From NCBI GenBank assembly GCA_033795365.1, contig JARYGU010000001.1:744001-808000 (forward strand): a DNA stretch of 64,000 nucleotides. The letters run 5' to 3'. The stretch comes from JARYGU01 sp033795365 (GTDB lineage: Bacteria > Pseudomonadota > Alphaproteobacteria > Rhizobiales > Rhizobiaceae). The stretch's first letter is position 1, and the number at the start of each line of letters is the position of its first letter. The position numbers were made by a program, and so were the translations under genes. The notes below the pieces were generated by a model. The model made no database searches, was not told the DNA's origin, and worked only from the letters and a program-made list of their open reading frames with translations. Below, in pieces: positions 44,825 through 54,001 of the stretch.

Positions 44825-46048
44825 TCAGGGGGAGGCGGGTTCGCGCAGGAGCAGGATCGGGCAGGCGTCGCCGGCCTTGGCCGCTTCCGCATGCGGGGGG
44901 CGGACGATCAGGCCTTCCGAATCGGCGAAGACCTTCATCATCGAGGAATCCTGCCTGGCGAAGGCTTCTGCGGAAATGACCCCGTCGGCACGGCGGGTCA
45001 GGCGTGCGCGAAGATGATCCTGTCGCTTGTCGTTTTCCGCAAGATCCGTTGCGGTCACGCCGTGAACGATCCGGCTGCGTGCCGGAAGCCTTGCCAGCTT
45101 GCGAACGAGCGGTTCGAGAAAGAGCAGCGAGCAGACGAGGCTCGATATGGGATTTCCCGGCAGACCGAGCACCTGCATGCCGTCGAGCGTCCCGACCATC
45201 AGCGGTTTTCCGGGCCGCATCGCGATACGCCAGAAATCGAGCTCCATACCGGCCGAGAGCAAGGCCGGCTTGATCAGGTCACGGTCGCCGACCGACGCGC
45301 CGCCCAGCGTGACCAGCACGTCGGCGCCGGAACTTTTCGCCTTCTCGGCGGCTTCGAGAATGGCGCTTTCATCGTCGCCAACGATCCCGAGGTCGATGAT
45401 GCCGGCTCCCGCTTCGCGCGCGATCGCCGCGACGCCGAAGCTGTTCGAGGCGATGATCTGGCTGCGGCCGGGCTCGGTCCCCGGCGGAACCAGTTCGTCA
45501 CCGGTCGCCACGATGGCGACCCTTGGTCGGGCATACACCGCGAGTTGCGGATGGTTCATCGCCGCCGCGACGGTAAGGCGGCCCGCGTCGAGCAGGTCGC
45601 CCTCGCGCAGGACCGTTTCGCCTTCCGAAAAATCCTGGCCCCGCGGTCGGACATGTCGTCCCCTGGGCGGGACGAAAGCCGGCCGGATGTGTTGCCGATC
45701 AAGAACTTGCGCATCCTCCTGAAGGAGAACCGTGTCGGCTCCGGCAGGCATGGGTGCGCCGGTGAATATTCTCACGGTCTGTCCCGGTCCGACGTCTCCG
45801 TCGAAAGCGTGTCCTGCCGACGATGTGCCGATGACGGTCAGGGCGGCGCCGATCGCGATATCGGCGTGGCGCAGCGCATAGCCGTCCATGGCCGAATTGT
45901 CGAAGGGCGGCTGGGTCAGGCAAGCCCGCAGGCCTTCGGCAAGGACCCGTCCGGAGGCGTCGTGGAGGGAGACGGTTTCGGTCGCCGCCGGCGGGGCCGC
46001 GGCCGCAAGCAGCCGTTCCAGCGCGTCGGCAACCGGCAGCAGCGACAT
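44825..46048 (-). CDS. moeA: Molybdopterin molybdotransferase MoeA
   Basis: Inserts molybdate into adenylylated molybdopterin. 407 residues: PPFDNSAMDGYALRHAD, RIFTGAPMPAGADTV, VAIVATGDELVPPG, IIASNSFGVAAIA and LGGASVGDRDLIKPAL, then RPGKPLMVG and LGLPGNPISS. Its ATG overlaps the moaC stop by one base (TGATG), so it is last in the ppiD-trpD-trpC-moaC-moeA run. It ends 115 bp before lexA's start region. Confidence 0.95.
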   Translation of the reverse strand: MSLLPVADALERLLAAAAPPAATETVSLHDASGRVLAEGLRACLTQPPFDNSAMDGYALRHADIAIGAALTVIGTSSAGHAFDGDVGPGQTVRIFTGAPMPAGADTVLLQEDAQVLDRQHIRPAFVPPRGRHVRPRGQDFSEGETVLREGDLLDAGRLTVAAAMNHPQLAVYARPRVAIVATGDELVPPGTEPGRSQIIASNSFGVAAIAREAGAGIIDLGIVGDDESAILEAAEKAKSSGADVLVTLGGASVGDRDLIKPALLSAGMELDFWRIAMRPGKPLMVGTLDGMQVLGLPGNPISSLVCSLLFLEPLVRKLARLPARSRIVHGVTATDLAENDKRQDHLRARLTRRADGVISAEAFARQDSSMMKVFADSEGLIVRPPHAEAAKAGDACPILLLREPASP

Positions 46049-46551
46049 CAGCGCTCTTCTCCGTGGCGGCGGTAGTCGCCGGAGCGTCCGCCGGATTTTT
46101 CGAGGAGCCGGATGCCGCCGATTTCCATTTCCCGGTCTGCGGCCTTCGCCATGTCGTAGATCGTCAGGCAGGCAACGCTGACGGCGGTCAGCGCCTCCAT
46201 CTCCACGCCGGTCCGGCCCGTGAGCTTCGCCATCGCCTCGACGCGCAGCCCGGGCAGGGCGTCGTCCTCCGCAATGTCGACCGAAACCTTGGACAGCATC
46301 AGCGGATGACAGAGCGGAATGAGGTTTGCGGTCTGCTTCGCGGCCATGATGCCGGCGAGACGTGCCGTACCGATGACGTCACCCTTCTTGGCATTTCCGG
46401 TGCGAATGAGTTCCAGCGTCTCGCGCCTCATGCGGACGAAACCCTCGGCAAGCGCGGTGCGGACGGTTTCGGCCTTGTCGCCGACATCGACCATGCTGGC
46501 CTTTCCGGAGGCGTCGATATGGGTGAGCTTCGGTGCGAAAGACGTCATCAT
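46048..46551 (-). CDS. moaC: Cyclic pyranopterin monophosphate synthase MoaC
   Basis: 167 residues; with MoaA it makes cPMP, the first intermediate of molybdenum cofactor. Family blocks: GKASMVDVGDKAETVRTALA, KKGDVIGTARLAGIMAAKQT, NLIPLCHPL and TGVEMEALTAVSVACLTIYD, then KAADREMEIGGIRLLEKSGG. Overlaps trpC by four bases (46548-46551) and moeA by one. Met1 and Met2 are both possible starts. Confidence 0.96.
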   Translation of the reverse strand: MMTSFAPKLTHIDASGKASMVDVGDKAETVRTALAEGFVRMRRETLELIRTGNAKKGDVIGTARLAGIMAAKQTANLIPLCHPLMLSKVSVDIAEDDALPGLRVEAMAKLTGRTGVEMEALTAVSVACLTIYDMAKAADREMEIGGIRLLEKSGGRSGDYRRHGEER

Positions 46552-47363
46552 TCCGCCGCCAGCATAGAGGCGTCGCCGGTCAGAAGCGCCCGCGTCGCTG
46601 CCGTCACGTCCTCCTTGCGCATCAGGCTTTCCCCGACGAGGAAGGTGGAGATGCCAGAATCGTGAAGCCGTTTGCAGTCGGCATTCGTGAAGATGCCGCT
46701 TTCGCCGACGATCAGGCGGTCGTCGGGAACCATCCCCGCCAGCTTTTCAGAAACGGCGAGATCGACCTCGAAGGTGCGCAGGTTGCGGTTGTTGATGCCG
46801 ATGAGCTTGGACCTGAGGTTCAGCGCGCGCTCCATCTCCGCTTGGTCGTGCACTTCGACGAGCACGTCCATGCCGAGGGAGAAGGCGGCATCCTCGAGCG
46901 CCTTGGCATCGTCGTCGGAAAGCGATGCCATGATGAGAAGGATGCAATCGGCGCCCCATGCGCGCGCTTCCTGCACCTGATAGCTTTCGAACATGAAATC
47001 CTTGCGCAGCGCCGGCAGCAAACAGGCGGCACGCGCGGCAGTCAGGAATTCGGGTGCTCCCTGGAAGCTCGGCATATCGGTGAGAACGGAAAGACAGGCG
47101 GCACCACCGGCCTCATAGGCCCTTGCAAGCGCGGGGGGATCGAAGTCCGGCCGGATCAGCCCCTTGGAGGGGCTCGCCTTCTTGATCTCGGCGATTAGGC
47201 CGAAAAGCCCTTCCGCCTTCTTCGCTTTCAGGCTTGCCAGGAAGCCGCGTGGCGGTTCCTGATCGCGCGCCATGGCCCTGAGGTCGGCAAGGGGAACGCG
47301 AGTCTTCGCGGCCGCGATCTCCTCGCGCTTGTAGGCTTCGATCTTCTTCAGGATATCGGTCAT
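46548..47363 (-). CDS. trpC: Indole-3-glycerol phosphate synthase
   Basis: Closes the indole ring from CdRP in tryptophan synthesis. 271-residue TIM barrel: GLIAEIKKASPSKGLIRPDF, then LSVLTDMPSFQGAPEFL, PALRKDFMFESYQVQEARAW, VEVHDQAEMERAL, IGINNRNLRTFEVDL and VGESGIFTNADC. Fourteen bases after the trpD stop and overlapping moaC. No PRAI (TrpF) domain is fused. Confidence 0.97.
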   Translation of the reverse strand: MTDILKKIEAYKREEIAAAKTRVPLADLRAMARDQEPPRGFLASLKAKKAEGLFGLIAEIKKASPSKGLIRPDFDPPALARAYEAGGAACLSVLTDMPSFQGAPEFLTAARAACLLPALRKDFMFESYQVQEARAWGADCILLIMASLSDDDAKALEDAAFSLGMDVLVEVHDQAEMERALNLRSKLIGINNRNLRTFEVDLAVSEKLAGMVPDDRLIVGESGIFTNADCKRLHDSGISTFLVGESLMRKEDVTAATRALLTGDASMLAAE

Positions 47364-47377
47364 GGCCTATCCTATCC

Positions 47378-48394
47378 TCAACAGGCGGCGTTGGAAACGG
47401 CGACGAGCCGATCGAGTGCCGCGCGTGCCGCGCCGCTTGCCAGAGACTGGCGGGCAAGCTCCATGCCTTCCGTCAGCGACCGGGCCTTGCCGGCGACGAC
47501 GAGGGACGCAGCAGCATTGGCCAGCGCAATGTCGCGATACGGCATGGCCATGCCGTCGAGAACCGCCGTAAGCGCCGCAGCATTGTGCGCACCGTCGCCG
47601 CCGCGGATGTCGTCGAGCGTCACCTGCGGCACGCCGAAATCCTCCGGCTTCAGCTCGAAGCTGCGGATCTGGCCGTTCTCCAGCGCTGCGACCTGTGTGA
47701 TCCCGGTGGTGGTGATCTCATCGAGCCCGGAGCCGTGGACGACCCAGACCCGATCCGATCCGAGGTCGCGCAGGACTTCCGCCACCGGCATCAGCCATTG
47801 CGGCGAGAAGACGCCGAGAAGCTGATACTTGACGCTGCCCGGATTGGAGAGGGGGCCGAGAAGATTGAAGATGGTCCGCGTGCCGAGCTCGACGCGCGAA
47901 GGGCCGACATGCTTCATCGCCGGATGATGAAGCTGCGCGAACATGAAGCCCAGGCCGGCTTCGGTGACGCAACGCGAGATCGTCTCCGGTCCGATATCCA
48001 GCTTGACCCCGAGGCAGGAGAGGGCATCGGCGGTGCCGGCCTTTGAGCTCAGCGCACGGTTGCCATGCTTGGCGACCGGCACCCCGGCGCCCGCCACGAT
48101 GATCGCCGCAAGCGTTGATATATTGTAGGTTCCGGTCCCATCGCCTCCGGTGCCGACGATGTCGATCGCATCTTCGGGAACGTCGACGGGCAGCATGCGC
48201 GCCCGCATCGATCCCACCGCGCCGTATATCTCGTCCACTGTCTCGCCGCGCACGCGCAAAGCCATCAGGAAGCCGCCGATCTGCGAGGGCGTTGCAGCAC
48301 CCGACATGATGATCTCGAAGGCCTCGCGGGCCTCTTCGCGGTCGAGCGCCTCGCCGGTTGCGACCTTGGCTATGTAGGGTTTCAGGTCGGACAT
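47378..48394 (-). CDS. trpD: Anthranilate phosphoribosyltransferase
   Basis: Joins PRPP and anthranilate. 338 residues: DIVGTGGDGTGTYNISTLAA for the phosphate loop, VAKHGNRALSSKAGTADAL, FMFAQLHHPAMKHVGPSR and FNLLGPLSNPG. The ATG at 48394 starts MSDLKPYIAKVATGEALDRE and lies seven bases after the ppiD stop. An upstream in-frame start would run far into ppiD and is unlikely. Not fused to TrpG. Confidence 0.97.
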   Translation of the reverse strand: MSDLKPYIAKVATGEALDREEAREAFEIIMSGAATPSQIGGFLMALRVRGETVDEIYGAVGSMRARMLPVDVPEDAIDIVGTGGDGTGTYNISTLAAIIVAGAGVPVAKHGNRALSSKAGTADALSCLGVKLDIGPETISRCVTEAGLGFMFAQLHHPAMKHVGPSRVELGTRTIFNLLGPLSNPGSVKYQLLGVFSPQWLMPVAEVLRDLGSDRVWVVHGSGLDEITTTGITQVAALENGQIRSFELKPEDFGVPQVTLDDIRGGDGAHNAAALTAVLDGMAMPYRDIALANAAASLVVAGKARSLTEGMELARQSLASGAARAALDRLVAVSNAAC

Positions 48395-48401
48395 GGACGG
48401 C

Positions 48402-50288
48402 TCACCGGTTGATGGATTGTTCGGCGAGCGTCCTGTTGATCGAAACGCCATAGGACGTTTGCAGGGCACTGACCATCTGGTCGAGAATATCGTCGCCGCT
48501 GGCGTTTGCGACCGCTTCGATCTGCTGGTCGGTATTCGTCAGCGCATCGGTCGTTGCCTGCGGGTTGATCTCCGTGACCTGCAGCAGGATCTGCCCCTCT
48601 CCGTCCACCCCGGGAGCGTTGGCTATGTGGCCCACAGGCCCGTCGAAGGCGGCCGCGACTGCTGCGGGGCTGAGGACGGGATCCTCGGAAGAGCGGTTGA
48701 TGCCGGACTTGATTTCGACCGTGAGGCCGAGTTCGCTTGCGATATCGGCAAGCGCGGTGCCCTTGCGGACACGATCGGCAAGTTCGGCCGCTTTCGCCGA
48801 GAGCGCGTTGCGCTGCTGCTCTGCCGTCCAATCGGCGACCACGCGGTCGCGGACCTCGTCGAGCGTACGGTCGCGCTCCGGCGCGATGTCCAGCACCTCG
48901 TACCAGATATAGCCTTCCGGGCCGAAATTGACCGGCTGGGTCTCCGCGCCGATCTCCGTCTTGAAGGCTTCGCCGAGAAGCGTGGCCTGCTCGGGAATGC
49001 CGGCGACTTCCTCGCCTTCGCGGTTGTTTCCGGAGCTGTCGACCTCGACCGTCACCGCCTTCAATCTGTTCTGCGCGGCGGCATCGGTCAGGTTCGCTCC
49101 TTCGGCGCGGCTTTCCTCGAAGCGGTCATGCACGGAGAGAATGCCGTTGCTCGCCTCGTCGAGAGCAAGCTCGTTGCGCAATTCGTCCTTCACCTCGTCA
49201 TAGCTGCGGACGGTTTCCGGGCGGATATTGGTCACCCTGAGAATGACCGGTCCGAACGCACCGTCGATGACGGGCGTGGTGCCGCCGTCGGCAGCAACGG
49301 CGAAAGCGGCATCGCCGAGCTTCTGGTCGGGAACCCTGTCCCTGGTGAATTCGCCGAGCAGGACGTCGGCGGCCGTCCTGCCTTCCGCGGCCACGAGCTC
49401 GTCGAAGCTCGTCCCGGCAAGCAGTTTGGCGGCGGCGTCGTCGGCTGCCGCCCTGTCCCTGAAGGTGAGCTGCTCGATCGTGCGGGTTTCCGCAGTCCGG
49501 TATTTGTCCTTGTTCTTCTCATAGTCCTCGCGGACCGCCTCATCAGTCACGACGGACGGATCGGCGATATCCTTGGGTTCGAGCGTCACATAGGTGATCT
49601 TGCGGTATTCAGGTGCCCTGTACTTCGCCTTGTTCTGCTCGAACCAGGGTGCAAGCACCTCGTCGCCGGGGGTTTTTACCGGATCGATGTTGGCGTTGCT
49701 CAAGAGAAGATAGTCGATCGCGCGGGATTCGTGGCGGTACTGGCGCAACGCGTCGATGAGGGCCGCCGGCGCACGATATCCGTCCGAAACCGCCTCGACG
49801 ATCTGGCTGCGGATCGCGACCTGGCTGCGGTTGCTGATGTAGTCGTTCTCACGAAGCCCGGCATTGCGCAGGATGCTGGAAAAGGCGACGCGGTCGAACT
49901 GGCCGTTGACGCCGCGAAAAGCCGGATCGTCCGCGATCAACCGCGCAAGGCGGCCTTCCGACAGGCCGAGATTCATGTCGCGGGAAAGCTGGTCGAGCGC
50001 GGCGCCCGCCACGAGTTCGGCATAGACCTGATTCTCGACCCCGAGTGCGCGCGCCTGCTCGCTCGTAAGCCGCATCCCGAAGCGCTGGGACAGCGAGGCG
50101 ACCTGGCGCTCGTAGGCAAGGCGGAAATCGGTCGGAGAGACGCTGACGTCACCGACCGTAACCACCGCATTCGACGTTCCTGCCACGAGCGAGCTTGATA
50201 CACCCCAGATGGCGAAGGAGCCGACCAGAATGATCATCAGGGCTTTGGCGGCCCAGGTCCGGGAGCCGCGTCTCAGGGCGTCGAGCAT
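48402..50288 (-). CDS. ppiD: PpiD-type membrane-anchored peptidyl-prolyl isomerase/chaperone
   Basis: 628 residues: short cytoplasmic tail, one membrane helix (about 14-34, KALMIILVGSFAIWGVSSSL), a SurA-N-like helical chaperone region (about 40-200), one parvulin-type domain (about 230-365) and a further helical/beta C-terminal region. PpiD sits at the Sec translocon exit and helps fold secreted proteins. Heads the run to moeA. ATG at 50288 with GAGGA ten bases upstream. Confidence 0.92.
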   Translation of the reverse strand: MLDALRRGSRTWAAKALMIILVGSFAIWGVSSSLVAGTSNAVVTVGDVSVSPTDFRLAYERQVASLSQRFGMRLTSEQARALGVENQVYAELVAGAALDQLSRDMNLGLSEGRLARLIADDPAFRGVNGQFDRVAFSSILRNAGLRENDYISNRSQVAIRSQIVEAVSDGYRAPAALIDALRQYRHESRAIDYLLLSNANIDPVKTPGDEVLAPWFEQNKAKYRAPEYRKITYVTLEPKDIADPSVVTDEAVREDYEKNKDKYRTAETRTIEQLTFRDRAAADDAAAKLLAGTSFDELVAAEGRTAADVLLGEFTRDRVPDQKLGDAAFAVAADGGTTPVIDGAFGPVILRVTNIRPETVRSYDEVKDELRNELALDEASNGILSVHDRFEESRAEGANLTDAAAQNRLKAVTVEVDSSGNNREGEEVAGIPEQATLLGEAFKTEIGAETQPVNFGPEGYIWYEVLDIAPERDRTLDEVRDRVVADWTAEQQRNALSAKAAELADRVRKGTALADIASELGLTVEIKSGINRSSEDPVLSPAAVAAAFDGPVGHIANAPGVDGEGQILLQVTEINPQATTDALTNTDQQIEAVANASGDDILDQMVSALQTSYGVSINRTLAEQSINR

Positions 50289-50693
50289 CGTTCATTATTC
50301 CTCATATGCCGGGCAGCAGCCGGCGGAACTCGTCTCATAAATGAAAGTTCGGCGGAATTGAAGACCGGCCGCTGCACAAAGGAGGATCGCGCGGAACGCG
50401 CTTATGTACAATAAAGAAGGAAGGCGCAGGCAAGGTGAAAATCAGGGATAGCGGCATGCCTGCCGCAAATGGATCAGTGGAAGACGGAATCCTTTGCCGG
50501 CAAAAAGAATTTTTTTGAAATTATTGAGATAATATCCGCCAATCATATTATTCTCGCTGACATTCCCGGTTCGCGATCCCATGTGAGTAGCATTGCAGAC
50601 GGGTCCGAGGTGCCGAATGCCGCAATGCCGGTTGTGCTGTTGATGCACTCAGCGCTTACGGTCGTCGTCTGAGGGGGCCAGAAGGATACTGCC
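50289..50693. other. 405-bp divergent intergenic region, ppiD / Na-Pi cotransporter
   Basis: Longest non-coding stretch. It holds a small GCGGCA-TGCC-TGCCGC hairpin (50451-50466) and an AT-rich island (about 50508-50555) unlike the surrounding sequence, which probably holds the promoter(s). A 67-codon frame inside (50469-50672) lacks a ribosome-binding site and is not called. I see no RNA gene. Confidence 0.5.
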
Positions 50694-52346
50694 GTGTCAT
50701 CGACCATCGTCATGATCAATCTTTTCGGAGCCGTTGCGCTTCTGCTCTTCGGGCTCGCGCAGGTGAAGGACGGAGCGACGCGGGCGCTAGGAATCCGGCT
50801 GCGCTCCGGCCTTGCGGTCGGTACCCGCGGTCCGTTCCGGTCGTTCATCGCGGGATTCGCCGCCACCGTGGCGCTGCAAAGCTCCACGGCTACGGCTCTG
50901 ATGATCGCGTCCTTCGTGGAACGTAAGCTCGTCAAACCGAGGATGGCGCAGGTCGTGCTTCTCGGCGCCAATGTCGGCACGGCGGTCACCGCCTGGCTGG
51001 TGTCGACAGGGATCGAGGTGTTGTCGCCGCTGGTGATCCTCGCCGGCGTCGTGCTCAACAGGTCCGGAAAGTCTTCGGCCCGGCAGGGACTAGGGACGGC
51101 GCTTGTCGGCATCGGCCTCATGCTCCTGTCGCTTCAGCTTCTCGGCCTTGCGACCGAGCCGATGCGCCAGTCGCCGGCGCTGGCAGCCTTTCTCGGGCTT
51201 CTCGACAATGCTTGGCCGGTGGCGCTCGCCGTCTCGGCGGCGCTCGCATTCGTTTCGTCTTCGAGCCTGGCGATGGTCGTGCTCATCCTGTCGCTTTCCG
51301 CCACAGGGATCCTGTCTCCGGCCCTGACCGTCGTGCTCGTTCTCGGCGCCAATTTCGGAGGCGCGATCCCGCCGGTGATCGCCACCCTTGGATCGTCCGC
51401 TGCGGCGCGGCGCGTGACCATCGGCAATCTTCTCGTGCGCGGGATCGGCTGCCTCGTTGCGCTTCCGCTTGCCGGCGTGATCGCCGGTTTGCTGTCGGCC
51501 CTCCCGCTTCCGATCGCCAAGCTGCCGGTCGACGTGCATCTCGCCTTCAACCTTGTGGTCGCGCTCGTCTTCTGGCCATTTTCCGGACCGGTCACGCGCA
51601 TCATGGAGCGCCTCGTGCCGGGCGGGAAGGAAGACGATGCCGGTCCGCGCTATCTCGACGAATCGGCCTTCACGACGCCGGTGGTGGCTCTTTCCGGCGC
51701 CACGCGCGAAGTTCTGCGGGTTGGGGATCTGATCGAATCCATGCTGATCCGCACCATGCAGGCTTTCAACACGAACGATCTCAACGAACTGCGCGATATC
51801 GGCGCGCTGGAGCGGCAGGTCGACCGGCTGCAGCAGGATGTGAAACTCTATCTCTCCCGGCTGGGCCGCCGGGGATTGAGCGAGGACGATGCCGAACGTT
51901 CTATGGTGATCATCGACTACGGCATCAACCTGGAGCATGTCGGCGACATCGTCGAAAAGGGGCTCCAGGAGCAGATCCGCAAGAAGATCGCGAATGGGCT
52001 GAAATTCTCCGATGCCGGCTACGGCGAGCTGCAGGATCTCTTCAACCTGACGATCGAGAACCTGCGCATCGCGCAGACGATCTTCGTCACGGGGGACTTC
52101 AATCTCGCCCGCCAGCTCGTCGAGGTGAAGGTGGATGTGCGGCGGATGGAAAAGCGCTCGTCGGAACGTCACCTCGAACGCCTGCGGGACGGCCGGATCG
52201 AGAGCCTGCAGACGAGCTCGGTGCATCTCGACATGCTTCGGGACCTGAAGCGCATCAATGCGCATCTGGTCTCTGTCGCCTATCCTATTCTGGACGATAG
52301 CGGCCTGCTCGTGGAAAGCCGCCTGCGCCGGAGCGAGCAGCCCTGA
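50694..52346 (+). CDS. Na/Pi-cotransporter family protein with PhoU-like tail
   Basis: 550 residues. Two repeats of the Na/Pi cotransporter fold in the first 300 residues, each with a Gln/Ser-rich motif (LQSSTATALM near 61-70, SSSSLAMVVL near 188-197) and many membrane helices. A cytoplasmic PhoU-like helical domain follows (about 340-540: MVIIDYGINLEHVGDIVEKG). Such proteins move phosphate with sodium, or export it. GTG start at 50694 with AAGGA nine bases upstream. No Pho box was found. Confidence 0.9.
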   Translation: MSSTIVMINLFGAVALLLFGLAQVKDGATRALGIRLRSGLAVGTRGPFRSFIAGFAATVALQSSTATALMIASFVERKLVKPRMAQVVLLGANVGTAVTAWLVSTGIEVLSPLVILAGVVLNRSGKSSARQGLGTALVGIGLMLLSLQLLGLATEPMRQSPALAAFLGLLDNAWPVALAVSAALAFVSSSSLAMVVLILSLSATGILSPALTVVLVLGANFGGAIPPVIATLGSSAAARRVTIGNLLVRGIGCLVALPLAGVIAGLLSALPLPIAKLPVDVHLAFNLVVALVFWPFSGPVTRIMERLVPGGKEDDAGPRYLDESAFTTPVVALSGATREVLRVGDLIESMLIRTMQAFNTNDLNELRDIGALERQVDRLQQDVKLYLSRLGRRGLSEDDAERSMVIIDYGINLEHVGDIVEKGLQEQIRKKIANGLKFSDAGYGELQDLFNLTIENLRIAQTIFVTGDFNLARQLVEVKVDVRRMEKRSSERHLERLRDGRIESLQTSSVHLDMLRDLKRINAHLVSVAYPILDDSGLLVESRLRRSEQP

Positions 52347-52412
52347 ATCCCTTTGGCGTGTCGCGGTCCTTTTTGCTAAGGAACGGACCGACGCAGTACG
52401 AAAGGGATGAGA

Positions 52413-53792
52413 ATGAACAAGGACGCGACGCAGCGGAGTTGTCTGGCGGTGATACTTGCTGCCGGCGAAAGCACGCGAATGAAATCGTCCATGTCGAAGG
52501 TACTTCACCGGATCGGCAACCGGCCGATGATCGCGCATGTGACGGATGCGCTGACGAAGGCCGGCATCAGCGACGTTGCGCTGGTGCTTGGCCGCGATGC
52601 CGAAGAGGTCGAGGCCGCCGCGCAAAATCCGGCCCTTGCGATCTCCGTGCATATCCAGACGGAAAGGCTCGGCACCGCGCATGCCGTGCTGGCGGCCCGC
52701 GAAGCGATCGCAAAGGGCTATGACGATATCCTCGTCGTTTTCGGCGACACGCCGCTCATTACGGAAAAGCCGCTGATGGCGGCGCGCGAAGCGCTTGCAG
52801 CAGGAAACGACGTCGCCGTGATCGGCTTCATGGCCGCAGATCCCTCCGGCTACGGCCGCCTCGTCATCCAGAACGGCGAGCTGATCGCTATCCGCGAGCA
52901 CAAGGATGCAAGCGAGGAAGAGCTTCGGATCGCCTACTGCAACGGCGGACTGATGGCGATCGACGGTCGCAAGGCGTTGGATCTTCTTGCCAAGGTCGGC
53001 AACGGCAATGCCAACGGCGAATACTACCTGACGGATCTGGTCGAGATCGTGCGCCGGGACGGCGGGCACGCCGCTGCCGTGGAGGCTCCCGAAGCCGAGC
53101 TGATAGGCTGCAACACACGGGCCGAACTCGCCGTTTTGGAGCGTATCTGGCAGGACAGGAGACGCCTCGAGCTGATGCTTTCGGGCGTCTCGATGATCGC
53201 GCCCGAAACGGTCTTCCTATCCTTCGACACGCAGATAGACCGGGATGCGATCATCGAGCCGAATGTGTTCTTTGGTCCCGGCGTAAAGGTCGAGAGCGGC
53301 GCGATCATTCATTCCTTCTGCCATCTGGAAGGTGCCCATGTCGGCCTCGACGCCGAAATCGGCCCGTTCGCCCGCCTTCGGCCGGGCGCGGAACTCGGCG
53401 AACATTCGAAAGTGGGGAATTTCTGCGAGGTCAAGAAATCCGAAATCGGTCCCGGTGCCAAGATCAACCATCTGACCTATATCGGCGACGCGATCGTCGG
53501 CGGCGGCAGCAATATCGGCGCAGGCACCATCACCTGCAACTATGACGGCGTGAACAAGCATTTGACCCTTATCGGCGAAAATACCTTCATCGGCTCCAAT
53601 TCGTCGCTGGTCGCACCGGTTTCGATCGGCAGCGGCGCCTATATCGCCTCGGGAAGCGTCATTACGTCGGACGTTCCGGACGACGCCTTGGCATTCGGCC
53701 GCGCGCGCCAGGAGAACAAGGAAGGACGGGCCAAGGTGATCCGCGAGCGCAATCTTGCGATCAAGGCTGCAAAGAAGAAAGCGGCGGGCTGA
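52413..53792 (+). CDS. glmU: Bifunctional GlmU (UDP-GlcNAc synthesis)
   Basis: Acetylates GlcN-1-P and adds UTP to form UDP-GlcNAc. 459 residues. Pyrophosphorylase domain with LAVILAAGESTRMKSSMSKV, LVVFGDTPLITEK, SGYGRLVIQNGELIAIREHK (in part) and GEYYLTDLVEI. Then left-handed beta-helix repeats (about 255-440) with FARLRPGAELGEHSKVGNFC and NIGAGTITCNYDGVNKH. ATG at 52413 preferred over ATG at 52407, because AAAGGG abuts the latter with no spacer. Upstream of glmS, same pathway. Confidence 0.96.
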   Translation: MNKDATQRSCLAVILAAGESTRMKSSMSKVLHRIGNRPMIAHVTDALTKAGISDVALVLGRDAEEVEAAAQNPALAISVHIQTERLGTAHAVLAAREAIAKGYDDILVVFGDTPLITEKPLMAAREALAAGNDVAVIGFMAADPSGYGRLVIQNGELIAIREHKDASEEELRIAYCNGGLMAIDGRKALDLLAKVGNGNANGEYYLTDLVEIVRRDGGHAAAVEAPEAELIGCNTRAELAVLERIWQDRRRLELMLSGVSMIAPETVFLSFDTQIDRDAIIEPNVFFGPGVKVESGAIIHSFCHLEGAHVGLDAEIGPFARLRPGAELGEHSKVGNFCEVKKSEIGPGAKINHLTYIGDAIVGGGSNIGAGTITCNYDGVNKHLTLIGENTFIGSNSSLVAPVSIGSGAYIASGSVITSDVPDDALAFGRARQENKEGRAKVIRERNLAIKAAKKKAAG

Positions 53793-53952
53793 GCCGCTTT
53801 TGTTGCATTACCGCCCGAAACCGAAAGTGACCGCGCGGCAATTGCACTTGTCCGGAAAATCGATACCAACTGCCCTCGACTTTTGCGCATGCCTATGACC
53901 GAAAGGCCATCTCGCATTCACCGAAGGGTTGTGCGCAAAATGGAACTAAGGT

Positions 53953-53982
53953 CGGGTTCCTCCGGCGATCGTCGGAAACCCG
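53953..53982 (+). promoter_or_regulatory. Hairpin in the glmS leader
   Basis: CGGGTT (53953-53958) pairs with AACCCG (53977-53982), and after a two-base bulge TCCG pairs with CGGA, closing an eight-base loop. It ends just before the GGGAG/GGGGA ribosome-binding region of glmS. Not the glmS ribozyme, which has a far larger fold. Possible translational control; unproven. Confidence 0.45.
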
Positions 53983-54001
53983 GGAGATTGGGGATCGTTG
54001 C

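Noticed and set aside
50550..50570. Possible Pho box before the Na/Pi cotransporter
   Set aside because: Only one CTGACAT half resembling CTGTCAT is present; no second half at the 11-base spacing.
50469..50672. 67-codon open frame before the Na/Pi cotransporter
   Set aside because: No ribosome-binding site, no recognisable family and a composition fitting translated AT-rich promoter DNA. Its last part is a short hydrophobic run with no clear meaning.
53793..54001. glmS ribozyme
   Set aside because: The 209-bp gap shows one small hairpin and none of the nested helices of the ribozyme, which is not expected in alphaproteobacteria.
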